A stretch of DNA of 64,000 bases from Thunnus maccoyii (taxonomy: Eukaryota > Chordata > Actinopteri > Scombriformes > Scombridae). The notes beneath the pieces are model-generated. The model worked only from the letters and a program-made list of their open reading frames with translations, did not search any database and was not told where the DNA came from. The translations under genes were made by a program, and so were the position numbers. This document shows, piece by piece, positions 39,401 through 52,500 of the stretch (its first letter is position 1; each line of letters opens with the position of its first letter). Where the stretch lies: positions 7,563,425 through 7,627,424 of the forward strand of contig NC_056546.1 of the NCBI RefSeq assembly GCF_910596095.1, written 5' to 3'.

Positions 39401-42400
39401 CAAGTGCCAACCTTGGTCGTAGTTTCCTGCAGCTACTGAAGGATTATATTTTACTGATCACACCGCTGTTTAACTCTGGTAGGTGGCAGCCATGTGTCTA
39501 AAATTCTTGTTTACTCGTCTCTGCAGGAGGCGCTCCCTTCCAGGCAGCTGGACTGGAGCCGCCGTGGCCTTAGCAGCTCTCAGGACGGTACGTCCCCTCG
39601 CCGAGCCCCTCACTTCTGGGGTCGGAAGTAGACTACAGTACCAGCCATCCCATTTGTGGCTTCTTCTAATAAGCCAGAACTTTTGAGAGTTTACTCTGGG
39701 CTCCTCTGGACTCCTCTTCCTCCAGGGCATGTTCCGCTTCTTTTAATTTACGCTGTGTTTCCCCTCCACTCACTCACTCAGTAGTGGGTCACCACAACAA
39801 AGTGAATAACACTGCTACAGAGGATGTGAAAGCAAGACATTGTGATTGAAAGGAATTTTGTCTCATCAATAACAAAGTTAGACCCAGTGTTCAGCAAGAA
39901 ACAAGAAAAATTGAAATAATATTACAACCAACAGACCCAAAACTGGATCCAAAATTTAGATGTGCAAGAACAAACAACAAAACAAGTAAAGGGGAAACAC
40001 CGTACTGGCTTCCCTTTTCTCCCTCTGTCACTACTCCAGTGCCTCATCTCTACCTGCTTTTTTCTTTTACAATCAGAATTTATCTCAGTATTTATCAGTC
40101 CCAGTTGTGATCAGGAAACATAAGTCCTATAAGTAACACCTGATACAGGTGAAAGCTACTGAAAACTATTATATGTGTCACTTTGAGCTACTTTTGCTAC
40201 TATTCTGAAGTTATTTTTGACTACAACACAAAAAATTTAGGGCATTGCTAAATTAATGTCACAGTTGCAAAGCATTAAATGCTGAACATGTTTTCCTCAC
40301 CAGACATCAGTCAGCTCATGGAGCATGGTCATTATATGTGCCATGTTAATTTAATGGACGTGTTTATCAAATTCCCCATTTTTATTTAATGTACCGTCCA
40401 GTTCATGATCATATTACATATTTAGATTTGTCCTGCAGAATGGACAGTACCAACCAATTATTGGCTTTATATTTCTTACATTTAACACTAGTCTTTACTT
40501 TTTCATGGAAACTATTTATTTGTTCGTGTTTGGTTGTAAAGGGTTTCATGGTGCCCTCAGTTATGTCAGACACATTTGGTAAAGAGATATCAAAAAAAGA
40601 ATTTTTAAAAAGAAACAATACAGGTAATAAGTGTCTTTCTTTGCTCAGGAAATTTTTATTAATTTTCTTAGTTGTAGTACAGTCATGTTGGTGTAGTCTT
40701 TGTTTCTAATTTATCCTAAAACTTTAATTAAAAAAAGATATAATTACAATTAAACACAAAATTATATGAAGCATGTTCTTTGGTAAATTAATTGAATATA
40801 TGGAAATGATGGTAATAAGGCTCAAGGATTGTCAAAAAGCTTAACTAGATCTAATGTAATCTCCAAAAAACTAAATTACAAAAGAGTAAAGGAGACAACG
40901 CAGCATGTTGTTGGTGTCCTTCTGACTATGTGCAGTTAACTAGCAGGTAACATACTGCTAGTTTTAAAAAAAAAAGTGAAATCTTAATTAATTGGCTAAT
41001 TGCTCTATGAAATCAGCCATAATCTCTGTTTGCATCTCAGGACAATAATAGACAACAAACTTTGCAGCACAATCCATTTATAACTGCTGCATGTAATGGC
41101 TAACTCAACAGTACTGTTAATATAGAATTACTTTATAGCATAACAAGTTGCTAATGAAGATAAACGACGAATTAAAAAAACAAACGACCAGATTGGTAAA
41201 AGTAACTTATTTCTACAGGCTATAAGAACTGTTCCATGCAACATGCTGACATGTTTGAATGTTAGCTCTGGTTCGTAGCATGCGAGCTGACATATTGTTC
41301 GTCATTTAATGGCGCTGAGCAGCTGATTAACCTGTTTCATTAACTTCACCAGTAATTTTCTGGAAGACACGTACCTGAGTTGGGTCCACAGGTATAGAGA
41401 AACTCTCCTGGGTTAAGAAAACCTTTTTACCTGTTCTGTTTCCATGTGTGCCACTTTTGACACCACATTTACAACCCAAGCAAGACAAATGTGATTAAAT
41501 TGCATCAAGTAAATATATAATAAAAAAAAAATAGAACAGGACAGTGTTGTAATAATAAAGTATGCACAGCAGAGGGCAGCGTATTCTCTGTAGGTGATGC
41601 TGAATGCAGCAAAAAGGTTAAAACATACTTTATTTTTCACTGGGTTTAAATGAAAGGGTAGTTCAACAAGAATATGCACTTCATATATTTTTAAACATTT
41701 GTTTGTAGTCTGTTTATATTATTTAATTTTTCATACGGTTAGTTATATGAAGTCTGTCTTTGGGCTTTTGATTTATGTTGTGATTATTGTTATAATTGAA
41801 AGAAACACTGTATCTTAGGCAGGATTTCATAATTAAAAGCTGAATAATGCAACAGAAGGAAGGCTGCAGTGATGATGACTGTCTAAACTCTATGCTGCTC
41901 TCTTGTTTTTCTTTGTTTGCTTCCTGTGCACTGATGCATACACTGTATACTGTATGAGCATGCTGAGTAGGATAGACGACTGTTTGATTCCAAAGCACTT
42001 CAATTTGAAAAAAATAATTGATACCTGAAATCCACCTTTTCAGTATTTCATTAATTGAATTGAAAGTGTTTCTACAACATTTCTGTAACTGCAACTACAG
42101 TATTTCTTAATGAGTTGTGCCTTTATGCCAGCAACTGTTTTATAAAAAGGACTTATTTAGTGTGTTTTTTTTTTTTCTTTTTTTTTTTCAAATGGTGAAA
42201 TTCTCTTTGGACCTACCATTTGTTGACAAAATCTACATTTTAATTTCCTCAGATTTGCTGCTCAAATTCAAATTGAATGCACTGCAATAAGGACTTGTGG
42301 GAAATCCTTGTAAATACTGAAATAAATCAGTTGATCCTTTCGGCTTGTTTTTGCTTCTCTTCTTTCAGCTTTTCTCCCTTGTTTGAAGCTGTGTCACTTT

Positions 42401-44498
42401 TCTTTGTGGTTGAACGCTTAGTTCAGTTGTTGAGTACTCAAACAACTACACAGCTTGTTGTCAGTTGTTTGTGTTTCCCCCCCAAGACAGAGGACAAAAA
42501 CTGTTTTAGATTTCCTTGACACTTTTAAGTCCCACCATTTAAAACTGGTGGTATTTTCAACATAGTCTAACTTGCATCTTGCAAACATTTGTTATGACAG
42601 ATAACTACTAACGTAATTAAAAGTGTCAAGCAATAGCCTCAAACATCTCTACAAATAATATTAGAAGGTTTCAGTTTTCTTCAATTCTTCTGTTTTGATC
42701 TGAGAAATTTTAAATTTACTTAAACAACAACAAAACTCAGCTTAAAGTGCAACTTAACAGTCATGGAAAAACTTATTTTGCTGACCACCTGGTATAGCTT
42801 CTCCCCTGGTAGTGATGTAATAGTGTCCTCCAGGGTGTGTCAGTACACCATGACATCACTATGAGGTGTTATTACAGGTGCTACGCTCTGATTGGTCATG
42901 CCGGCATGCCACCTGTCATGTGACAGGAAGAGCAGGGAAACCCGGTTAAGTGGAGTGCAGCCGGCATATGAGGCTGTTGGTATGACAACTAAATCTCTAT
43001 CTATCAGATGATAATCTCACAGCAGCAGATGGTAGTGATGCTGTAGTAAACTTGAACTTCATCTATTCATCTTTTCATAACCTTTAAGTGTCAACAGAGA
43101 CACTTAAAGGCTTTTCTACTTGGATTCAGCCACTGCAAGTAATGTGAAATATATGTTTATTAGTCTGGATTATTTACAATGCTTTTGGTACATGTCGTTT
43201 TTTGTTTACTTGCCGCACAGAGCAGTCAGTTCAGGTTGGCATAAGTGATGTGTTTTTTGTGTGTGTTGAAACTGAAACAGCACGGGCACAAATCAACACT
43301 GTGCTGGTCGGGTTGGGAAGCAAAACCACAAGTGTGATGTTGGTTGTGGTCAGAGGTGAAACACATTTTCATCCAGAGAGGGCAGTGAAACCCTGCTTTT
43401 CAGTCTGGTGTTAAATTACTCTTTAAGAGTGTCTAATCTTTCTTTATTGGCATGTAATCAAGGTGGAAGTCACGCTCTGTTTGCATTTGCTCAAGATTTC
43501 CTTCAACGTTTAGCAAGAGTTTCATTATTACAAGAAATAACAGGAAAGAAAAACAAACAGCAACATAGTGAAACCACCTTTCACATTAATGATGTTATTA
43601 CCATGTGGATATTGTTTTAGTGACCTCATGCTGGGTGTTGGCTTAGATATTTCAGTTAAGGAGCCTCCTCTGGATTTGAATATAAAAATATGTTGAACGA
43701 CAACAGTTTTGCATTGGTGTGAGCTTTTATAGTTGTTCTCTCTCGGTCTTCCCTCTGTCTCAGTAAAAGAATCAAACATCAATCACATGTAGATGCTCGT
43801 TCTCCTTTTATGAATGATAAATAGAGCCCCACAACCCCCCATCCCTCCTCACCAAGTGTCTTCCCTTGCAAGCACAGGCTGCTGTGCTCTCAATTTGGAT
43901 TATTTTGGTCCCGAGGAGGAGAGCAGATCCAGCAGCAGCCGAAGCGACACTCCTCCTCCAGGTCAGCATGTGACACTGCAGAAATGTAGCAGCTACTCCT
44001 GCACAATGGTGACACTACTACTAGAGCAATATTAAGCAGCTCAGTGTACTGTTGCCAAATGTTAATGTTTGTCCACACGTGTGCTTGTTGTACACACTCG
44101 CATGTAAAGGAGTTGACCGTGAGCTGTATGAGTTGACCATCAGCAAACTGGAAACCAGCGGTAACAGCAGCTGCCTAGAGGACACTTTAAATCGCCTGTT
44201 GTCCACTGCAGAGAAGACCAGCACTTCAGTCAGGTCTCATTATCATGCACATAAAAAATAAAAAAAATCATACACAAGTTTCTCTTACTGTATTGATAAT
44301 TAAACATCTACTCGTCTTGTATTGCTATCTTAATTTGTACTCTTTGTGTGTGTGTGTGTGTGTGTTTATATCAGGAAACCTCAGCAGGATGAAGAGCTGA
44401 GTGCAGAGGCTGTCAGGCTGATCTCTGGACTGCCTAACCTGTCTTTCATGCAGGCCAAGGTCCTCATGTTCCCGAGCATCCTCGTACCCAAAGAATGA
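36419..44498 (+). CDS. aftph: Aftiphilin (aftph), 782 aa, nine coding exons
   Basis: Exons: 36419-37897, 38020-38189, 38397-38523, 38879-38935, 39240-39362, 39527-39587, 43878-43961, 44110-44233 and 44375-44498. All are GT/AG with agreeing phases. Aftiphilin is a clathrin accessory protein that binds the ears of AP-1 and GGA adaptors and the clathrin heavy chain at the trans-Golgi and endosomes. The start codon opens MESDIMPLHSSSPPPLDDDD, very close to the mammalian N terminus. Ear-binding phenylalanine motifs in acidic settings are at 28-36 (DEFGEFGGF), 142-145 and 394-397 (FADF), 430-433 (FADF), 446-449 (WAEF) and 461-464 (WTQF). The C-terminal clathrin-binding region includes FQWGGSHTN, LGVDTRN, KKQPV and GMLEPTK. 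Human AFTPH is 936 aa, so the disordered part of the large first coding exon is shorter here. One fish co-orthologue is likely. Confidence 0.93.
39588..43877 (+). other. aftph intron 6 (4.3 kb)
   Basis: AT-rich, with T-tracts at about 42163-42189 and no recognisable gene. Positions 42741-42960 ('cttaaagtgcaacttaacag', 'gtgatgtaatagtgtcctcc') look like part of a fish repeat but cannot be classified. In several vertebrates aftph has alternative exons in this part of the gene. A T/C-rich acceptor-like site ends at 39780 with no convincing exon after it. Confidence 0.55.
44345..44365 (+). repeat. GT dinucleotide repeat
   Basis: GT microsatellite immediately upstream of the last aftph acceptor (44374), where it takes the place of a pyrimidine tract. 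Length changes could affect splicing. Confidence 0.8.
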
Positions 44499-44830
44499 AG
44501 TTAACCAACTTTATCGCTTATTGCAGCTAACACATGATTCAGATACTCCACAGGTTTATACAGATACAAGAGGCATTGTGAGTAATACTGAGTTGATCTT
44601 CCCCCTTCGGTCAAAATACTCCACCTGCTGGCTGTTCTCTGTCTGTAGCCTGACAATAAGCTTTTTGTCAGTAAAGTGGGAGAATATTCTCACATACAAC
44701 AGCTCATATATCAATTTCAACACACAATAATCTGAAAACTGCAGAGAAGCAGGACTTTGGCATGCATCCTCGCTTACAGGGTATTACTCTCCTTGAAGTC
44801 GAGTGTTGTGGTTTATTTAAACTGACCCAT

Positions 44831-44841
44831 ACACACACACA

Positions 44842-44901
<60 letters not shown>
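44831..44901 (+). repeat. Long CA dinucleotide repeat
   Basis: About 71 bp of CA with one G interruption (position 44842), inside the aftph 3' UTR. It is the longest dinucleotide array in the window. Confidence 0.95.
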
Positions 44902-44904
<3 letters not shown>

Positions 44905-45094
44905 TTTTATTCACTCCAGAGACTATTACTGCAAGCTCACAAACTGAAGTAATGTTTGATTATTTATGTATTTATTTGTTTATATTGTAAAACATGCCAT
45001 CTTTGTTTGAATATTAATATCATTATAGGCAAATGTTATCATATACTTCAATAATATGGGAGACGGAAAGAATATACCTTCTTGATATGGCCTG

Positions 45095-45100
45095 AATAAA
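45095..45100 (+). terminator. aftph polyadenylation signal
   Basis: Canonical AATAAA about 600 bp after the aftph stop, the first in this 3' flank. It is followed by GT-containing sequence. Confidence 0.55.
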
Positions 45101-45120
45101 GTGGCTTTTATGAAGATGCA

Positions 45121-45656
45121 TGAAATATGAAATATGACTTTTTTCTTATTATGGAAATTTGAAAATGTTTTTTGTTTTTGTTATGGTTGTTATTTTGTTA
45201 TTTGCTATTTAATTCTAGTTGTAATTTGATTTCAGCCCCACGCACATTTACTTTTTTTGCAATGAGAATCTGGTAACTATGTTTAATATGACAAATCTTT
45301 TTTCTAGACTGACCAATCTCTTCATTAAAATTGACAGAAACGCTTTGTATGATTATCTCTGTAACACTTTCCCAATTATGCTGTAGATAATTAATTTTTT
45401 GTCATAATAGGCTTTATTTGTCCATTAATTGCTCAGTAATTTTTCAGATTTGTCCAGCAGTTATTACATGCTCTGAAGATCAAGACTCTACTCTCCCTGA
45501 AGTTTAGAAAGATTGGAAATATGTCTGAATATAATAAGACTATTGAGGAGTTTTGTTGTCCAACTAAAACATTCATATTAATGGCTGATTGCTTTAGTCG
45601 TTTTCCTTCAGTATATTTCTTCAAACAATCTCACATTTTCAGTCAGATGAGAGGCT
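45121..45656. other. Intergenic between aftph and actr2
   Basis: AT-rich, with no element recognised. Confidence 0.5.
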
Positions 45657-46257
45657 TTAAAGGACAGGTTCACAATTTTTCAAATCTGTCTTAAAACAAC
45701 AGTCAGGTGTCAATATGAACACAAAGGTTTTCCTCACTGTAATCATTCCTCCTGTTCATACTGACCCCTTCAAATGTGCTTTCAATGTAAATGACGGGGG
45801 ACAAAATCCACAGTGTGTCCACACAATCATTTTGTGCAACAATGTATTTAAAAGTCCATCTGAAGCTTTTATGAGGCTCCAGCAGTCTGAGTTAGTCATA
45901 TCAAGTGGATATCTGCCACATTTACAGTCTTTATTAGCATAAAATTCCCTCAATGTTTCCACAGTGTTTCCCTGTTGAGCTGCGGTGGAAGTATAGCAAC
46001 CAAAAGAGGGACTTTGGCACGAAAAAGCCTGCAACTGTTAAAAGATATCTACTTGATTTGACTAAATTGGACAGCTGAAGCTTCGTATTAGCTTCAGATA
46101 CATTTTTAAATATTTTTTGCACAGAAGGGGAAGTGTGGATTTTATAATTGTGATTTTTTTTTTTTTTTGTAATTTGTAATTACAGCAGGAAAAACCTATT
46201 TCGATGCTCATTTGGGGACCTTTTAAGACAGACTTGAAAAACTGTTAACTCCTTTTT
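45657..46257. mobile_element. TTAA foldback MITE, copy 2
   Basis: Begins TTAA-aggacaggttcacaat and ends 'taagacagacttgaaaaa' then 'ctgttaactcct'. It has the same inverted arms as the copy at 26670 ('tcattcctcctgttcatact'). The right TTAA has mutated to TTTT. Confidence 0.7.
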
Positions 46258-46541
46258 GTAATGTTGCATGTGTAATAGTAATTACTCTTCATGCACAGAG
46301 CGACTAGAATCTTAAATCATTTTGTTTATAGCGATACTATCAGTCAATACATTTGCTGCGAGGAGCTGGAAGCTGAACAGGCATGTTGAAGGGAGTGGCT
46401 GTCATCTGAGCGGCTCTTACTGACACACACACCGGATGAGCACCCTTCCCTTCCTACTCTCGGCCGGGTTTGGTGCGTCTTCCTTCCGGCTTGCCGAAGA
46501 AAGTTGAGGGAGGTTCAGAGAGGCAACTGGGCTTTTACACA
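46258..46541 (+). promoter_or_regulatory. actr2 promoter and 5' UTR
   Basis: CpG content rises from about 46350. The reverse ETS core CTTCCGG lies near 46483-46489, about 55 bp before the start codon. No TATA box is apparent. This fits a TATA-less housekeeping promoter. The start site is not resolved. Confidence 0.5.
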
Positions 46542-49500
46542 ATGGACAGCCAGGGAAGGAAAGTGGTGGTCTGTGACAATGGGACCGGGGTGAGTTCACA
46601 GCTTCGGTGATCGATCCGTGGCTTTGCTTTAAAACGGAGCCGTTATGTCGAGTGATTTGCTGAAACAGGAAGTGGGGCTGTCAGCTAGCTAGCGTTAACT
46701 GGGTGGGTAGCTAGCCAGACTGTTAGCCAGCTAATTTTCATTCATACAGACCCGACACGGAAACAGCATGTAGAGCCGTGGGATAAACGCTGAATACACA
46801 GCTCTGGTCGTAGCTCATTCATCTGTACTAACCACACAATTAAGACAGACGAGTAACAGCTCATTTGCTGCCAACGGTTGTTAAGCTACAGCAGCTAGCC
46901 TAGCCTGCTAGTTTGAAGCTAGCATTTAACAGCTGGCTGTCTGGTTTATTCTGTCTGCCAGCTACGTCAGTCAATGATGCGTTTAGCAAACGATGCATAA
47001 TTTGCAGATTCACTGTTTTTGTTGGACATTTGGTTCGGCTATTAAGGGCAGTAGCTAGATTTTGTACTGAAACTCTACGCCAGCTAGGTGTAACGGTGGC
47101 TAGCTAGCTTAGGCCGTGTTAGGTTAATTAAGGAACCACTTTTATGTTTTCCTGGTTAGTAGCAAGACCCAACTTCCCGGATAGAAGAGTCATTTAGTAG
47201 CGTTAGGCTATTGAGGGGTTTGAAAGACCACTTTACATAAGTTTTCCAATTGTGTGTTCACCCTAAATCAAAAGTAAAAACATTGCATAGCTTTATTGGA
47301 TGAATGAGTGCCTTTACCGGGTTGACAAACACTCAACATGAAAGGACAGGTTCACAATTTTTCAAGTATGGCTTAAAACAAGTCAGGTGCCCAAATGAAC
47401 ATTGAAATAGGTTTTTCTTGCCATAAATATCCCTCCTGTTCATACTGATCATTAGAAGATCCCTTCATAATGCACTTAAAATGTAAGTGATGGGGAGGGT
47501 GCAATATCTACACTCCTCCCCCTGTGAAAAAATGTATTTAAAACTTTATCTGGTGCGACTATGAAGCTTCAGTCGTCCAAATGAGTCAAATCAAGTAAAT
47601 ATCTTTAAACATTACAGTCTTTTTAGTGCCAAAGTCCCTCTTTCTGTTACTATACTTCCAATGCAGCTCAACAGGGAAACACAAAGAGAGAATTTGATGC
47701 TCAAAAGACTGTAAATGTGGCAGATATCCACATTTTTTTGTGTAAATTTCTTTAGTTACTTCCCATCTCGCTTGACAAGCTGGTGATGAAAGAACTTCAA
47801 ACAGTGCTTCAGAGGTAACAGTTCAGGGTTAGAAGGAAGTAGCAAAAGTCAAGTCATATCTGCACTGCTGAGGGGACAGTTTGGTGGTCTTTATTTAATA
47901 ACATTGTTGGCTGGTTTTATAGTCCACTTGAATTCGGAGGATGTTTAAGCTGCTGTGGTTTATAGAAAAATAAGCAGTTTGTCCCCCATTCATAGTATAC
48001 AACATACTTTGCTGCTCTGTGTTTATATTTAGGAGTTACTCATGCAAACAGGTAACGCAGTCTCTCAGATTGCAGAAACTTCCTTCCCAAAGCTTGTCAG
48101 CAGTAAAAGAGGATGTTGGCTCAGCATGTTAGTGACTAATAAGGCTTTTTCTGAGATGCGACTCTTTCAAGCATAGCCTTATGCGAATGAAGCTCAGAGA
48201 AAAAAGAAGAAAGAAAAAAAAACCCCGCCTCCGTGTCAAGGTTGAACTGACAAGTCAAGAGGAAGTGAGAAGAGTCTGAGCCACAGTCACATATGTCATC
48301 ATTACATTTATAGACTTGCTACTTGCTATTTCACATCATTGAGTCCACTGTTAAATCAGACTTTTTAACTTTGCTTTGTGTTACGGCAAGCACATGCATC
48401 TGCAAAACGGAAGATGCGAGGCTGAGCTGTGGGCTGTTACTGGTAAATTGCACAATCTTCCACTGACATTGACTGTAGAGGGTGAACTGGTTCTGTAAGA
48501 GGATTAATCAAGCATTAGTTGATTTTTTACAAAATTGCTACTGACAGAATTGGCTTGCCTCGTCTGTTATGATTACAGTTTTATTTTTTATCAAATTACC
48601 CTGTGGCAGTAGGGCAGCAGTGAGCTACGTGCGCTGAATTTATTTTGATTTACTTTAGTGAAAAATATTTGGTGGATCATCTTTGAATTTTTTTCATGGA
48701 CACTGGCAGTTTGAAAAATCATGTTCTTTCATTTCTGTGTCTGCAGATGTTTGATGTCATGACACAAATAGAACAAGTGCAGAAGAGTCTAACGTTCAAC
48801 TGTGAAAACAAAACCACTGTATTTGTGCGGTGTTGCCATAATACAGTTTTTACATAGAAGCATTGCAGAGGAAGGACAAAAATGTGTTCAGTGGTAGCAT
48901 CGCAACTTGCAAGCGAGGGGAAATCTCTAATTAGAGCAGAGCAAAATGTCGACATATCAGTTTTATAATCTGAGACAACAGATTATATGCAATTGTTTTT
49001 ATCATAATACACTTTAGATGTTTTCTCTTCCTGGTTTTCTGTGCCACCTTACAGTTCAGTGAAAACATTAAACATTATTTTAAAACATTTAAGGTTTTTG
49101 TTGTGCTGGACGCTATAGCAGGAAATATGTTCTGGTATTTAAGCGTCTGTGGTTACATTTTTCTCACAGTCCAAAAGCTATTTGAGCCCACTGTTATCAG
49201 CAGGATGACCATGATGTTATATTTGTTGTATTGCACAGTTTATCTTATCAGTACTTAAAATGTCATTCCTCATCACTTCCTCTTTCTTCTGGTCTTCTCG
49301 TCCCCCTCTCTTTTTAGTTCGTCAAGTGCGGCTATGCAGGCTCCAACTTCCCAGAGCACATCTTCCCTGCGCTTGTTGGGAGGCCCATCATTCGATCGAC
49401 AGCCAAAGTGGGAAACATTGAGATCAAGGTACGAACCGGTACACCTGATGTTCCTGGAATGAAGGAACCAAACAGAACAAAGTCAGGTTCTAATTTCAAT

Positions 49501-52500
49501 CAGAAGATCTGATATTATTTTGTTGTGAGCTCCAGTAAGAGTTAGCAGTCACTCCTATAATCTGGTTCACAATCGCTCCTCTAATCACAAATTCTACCTT
49601 CTTGTTTTTGGATGTCGTCCTGGTAGAAATAAGATCTTACAGTATCTCAGTGCATTCCTGCAAATATAAAATATTTGCATAGATACTGTAATGTGGGTAA
49701 AAATAAGTTGGATAACTGAGGTCTAGCCAAATGTCTGACAGTTTTCTATTATTTTAGCATGAAACCTATCTCTACCTTTCTCTTGTTCTTTCCAATTCTT
49801 TTGTTTATTCATCTTTCTTTCATATATACATATATATATATTTACCTTCCTCTTCCTCCATGTTTGGTTCCCCCACGGTGAAGTAGAATGCCCAGAAGAT
49901 GGTAAGTTCAGGTTGGTGTGTGCCTCCTGTTCTTGCCTGCTACAGAGAGTTGTGTCATGTTTTGATCTCAGCCGAAAAATCTTTCTTTGTTTGAAATGTC
50001 TTTTTTTTTTTTTGTTCTATGTCTTCATTTGTTTTCTTTCATCATTTCTACTCACACAATGATTCCATTCTTCTACATTCCAACTAGTTTGGTGATTTAA
50101 AGCGCTGAGTTTGAGTGTTGATCTCCTAACGAGTGGCCGACAGTCAGATAGATATACAGCACCTTACACTAATGCACTCCTCTCCTCAGGCTGAAAGTGT
50201 TGCAAAAATGGCTGTGATGAATCATAGGCCAGCTGTTATCGATGGAGTGCTAAAAGAGATTTTGGACCGATTCCATTCTCAGAGTCTCTGATCTGCTGGT
50301 GCATCCTGACAGCTACACCCCCCCTCAATCCTGCTGCTATTTAAGGACTGATATAATCACAACCGTTTTTCAGCTAAAAAGATCTTAAAATGCCAGCTGC
50401 TGCTACAACGCATGTTGCCAAATGATAAATGTTTTACCTCCCTATATGCATCACAGATCCATTTAGCCCACTGTTATGAAGCAGTTGACATATTTCAGCT
50501 CAGGAATGTCCTACTTCAGAGCATTTCACTATCTGTGAGTGCTTCACCTTTACTAGTGCAGCGGAAGTGTCCACACTGGAGGATGCATGGCAGACAGCTG
50601 AAAGTTGGAGACGGAAGCACATCTGTTTTTCTGTTTTTCTTTGTACTTTTTTTTTTTTTTTCTATTGAGACCACATGGAGGCGATGCCTGTGACTGGTAC
50701 TTTGTTAATGCCAAAGCACACAGGATGAACCCATAAAATGGCTGCCTTCAGTAGGCTTTTGATGTCTCCAAGTGGAACGTGAGATGCTTGACTGTGTGGC
50801 TAACACTGAGCTCTAACCCAACGGTTGTTTACATTGCCAGGCTGCCTTGCATGCAGCTAGCTGGATGGTGCTAAAACGAGTGGTTTACTGTAGCTAGAGG
50901 GAAACAGAAGTGTTTCCAGGTGTACATGCATGGAAACTAATGCCTTGTTGTGCATGCTGGGTAACTGAATTTTATAGTAAAAAAAAAAAAGACCTACTAC
51001 TTGGGCGTGATCTGAGGCCATGAATTTATCTGTTGTCATCTGATGATCCAGTTTCCCTGATTTTTATGAGACCAGCAGGGCAAGGGGGCGAGTTAAAATT
51101 ACAGGTGTTATTTCCCTTAAACCAATTCTCAGTGCTTATCCCTACTCCAAGTGACTCTGAATGATCCAAACTGAGTTTTGGAAAAGGACTGCTTCTTCTA
51201 AATATTTATCTGCGTTGCCATTTGACCCCTCCCTCCAGGATCTGATGGTGGGGGATGAGGCCAGCGAGCTGCGCTCCATGCTGGAGGTCAACTACCCCAT
51301 GGAGAACGGCATCGTCAGGAACTGGGATGACATGAAACACCTGTGGGACTACACCTTCGGCCCAGAGAAGCTCAACATCGACTCCCGCAACTGCAAGATC
51401 TTGCTGACTGAGCCTCCAATGAACCCAACTAAGAACCGTGAGAAAATCATCGAGGTAAGTTGACATTTATGTCCGTGTGTGTGCAGTTTGTAGGTATTTT
51501 TGTAGCTGTGTGATGGGAAAAGGAAAAGAGAGTTTTAGCATTTTATATATATATATATTTCAGGGGCATTTCATGCCTTTTTATTAAAGGGACAGTGGAG
51601 AGATGACAGGAAATTAAGGGAGTGAGGGAGATGGGGGTCCGCTGCTGGATTTGAACCACAGCTGTTGAGATTGTGTGGTATGTCTTAACCAGCAGGCTAC
51701 TGGGGCGCACAAGTTTTTGCATTTCTTACTGTAAGTTATAAGCTGCGTTTAAATAAATACAACCTTTTCTACTCTGAGATGTTAAACTATATTAAACTCT
51801 AGGTAGGTCTTTCCTACCTGTTATACCTAACTGGGCCACTGTAGGTCTCCAGTTTATATAACTTACAGCTCTGTGTTGTGTGCAGCTGAGGTGGGGCTGT
51901 GTGTTATAGCCTCAGAGAACTGTCAATCAAGCAGACACACACCCAAACCCTCTCTAAGCATCAGTATCCCCTTAATAGCACTAAACGGCCACAAAGATGT
52001 ACATTAGAAGAAGATCAATCAGCTGTTGAGACCTTTTTGAGTTTTTTGGAGCCAGCATGTAGCAGCCATTTGGAGGAAATGGCCTTTTAAGGTCATTCTG
52101 CATTGCAAAAGTGCCATTTTGATTAATCCTCTGTGAAATTATTTCATCACATATTACCTCTGAATTATGCTACAGAGATCATGTTCCTCATGTGTCGCCA
52201 GATGTACTGTATTTATTCGGTTTCATCAACAAAAACCGGTTGAACTCGCTGTCTGACGTTATCTGGTCTCTCCTGCAGGTGATGTTCGAGACCTACCAGT
52301 TTGGAGGAGTCTACATTGCTATTCAAGCTGTGCTGACACTGTATGCCCAAGGTAAGAAGAGACACATGCATGCTTGGGCTACAGGTTTAACCGAAAGATA
52401 TGTGAGCACTCTGCTGTTGACTACTGCAGTTTCCACATGACATTTTTTTTGCTGGTATTCTTCTTTTCACCCTCAAAGAAGATTCCCCCCCGATAGCAGG

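Larger units (their letters stand above)
44499..45120 (+). other. aftph 3' UTR
   Basis: Extends from the stop codon to just beyond AATAAA at 45095-45100. It includes a long CA microsatellite (44831-44901). Confidence 0.6.

Noticed and set aside
44762-44947. Open frame rich in Thr-His
   Set aside because: Translation of the CA microsatellite in the aftph 3' UTR.
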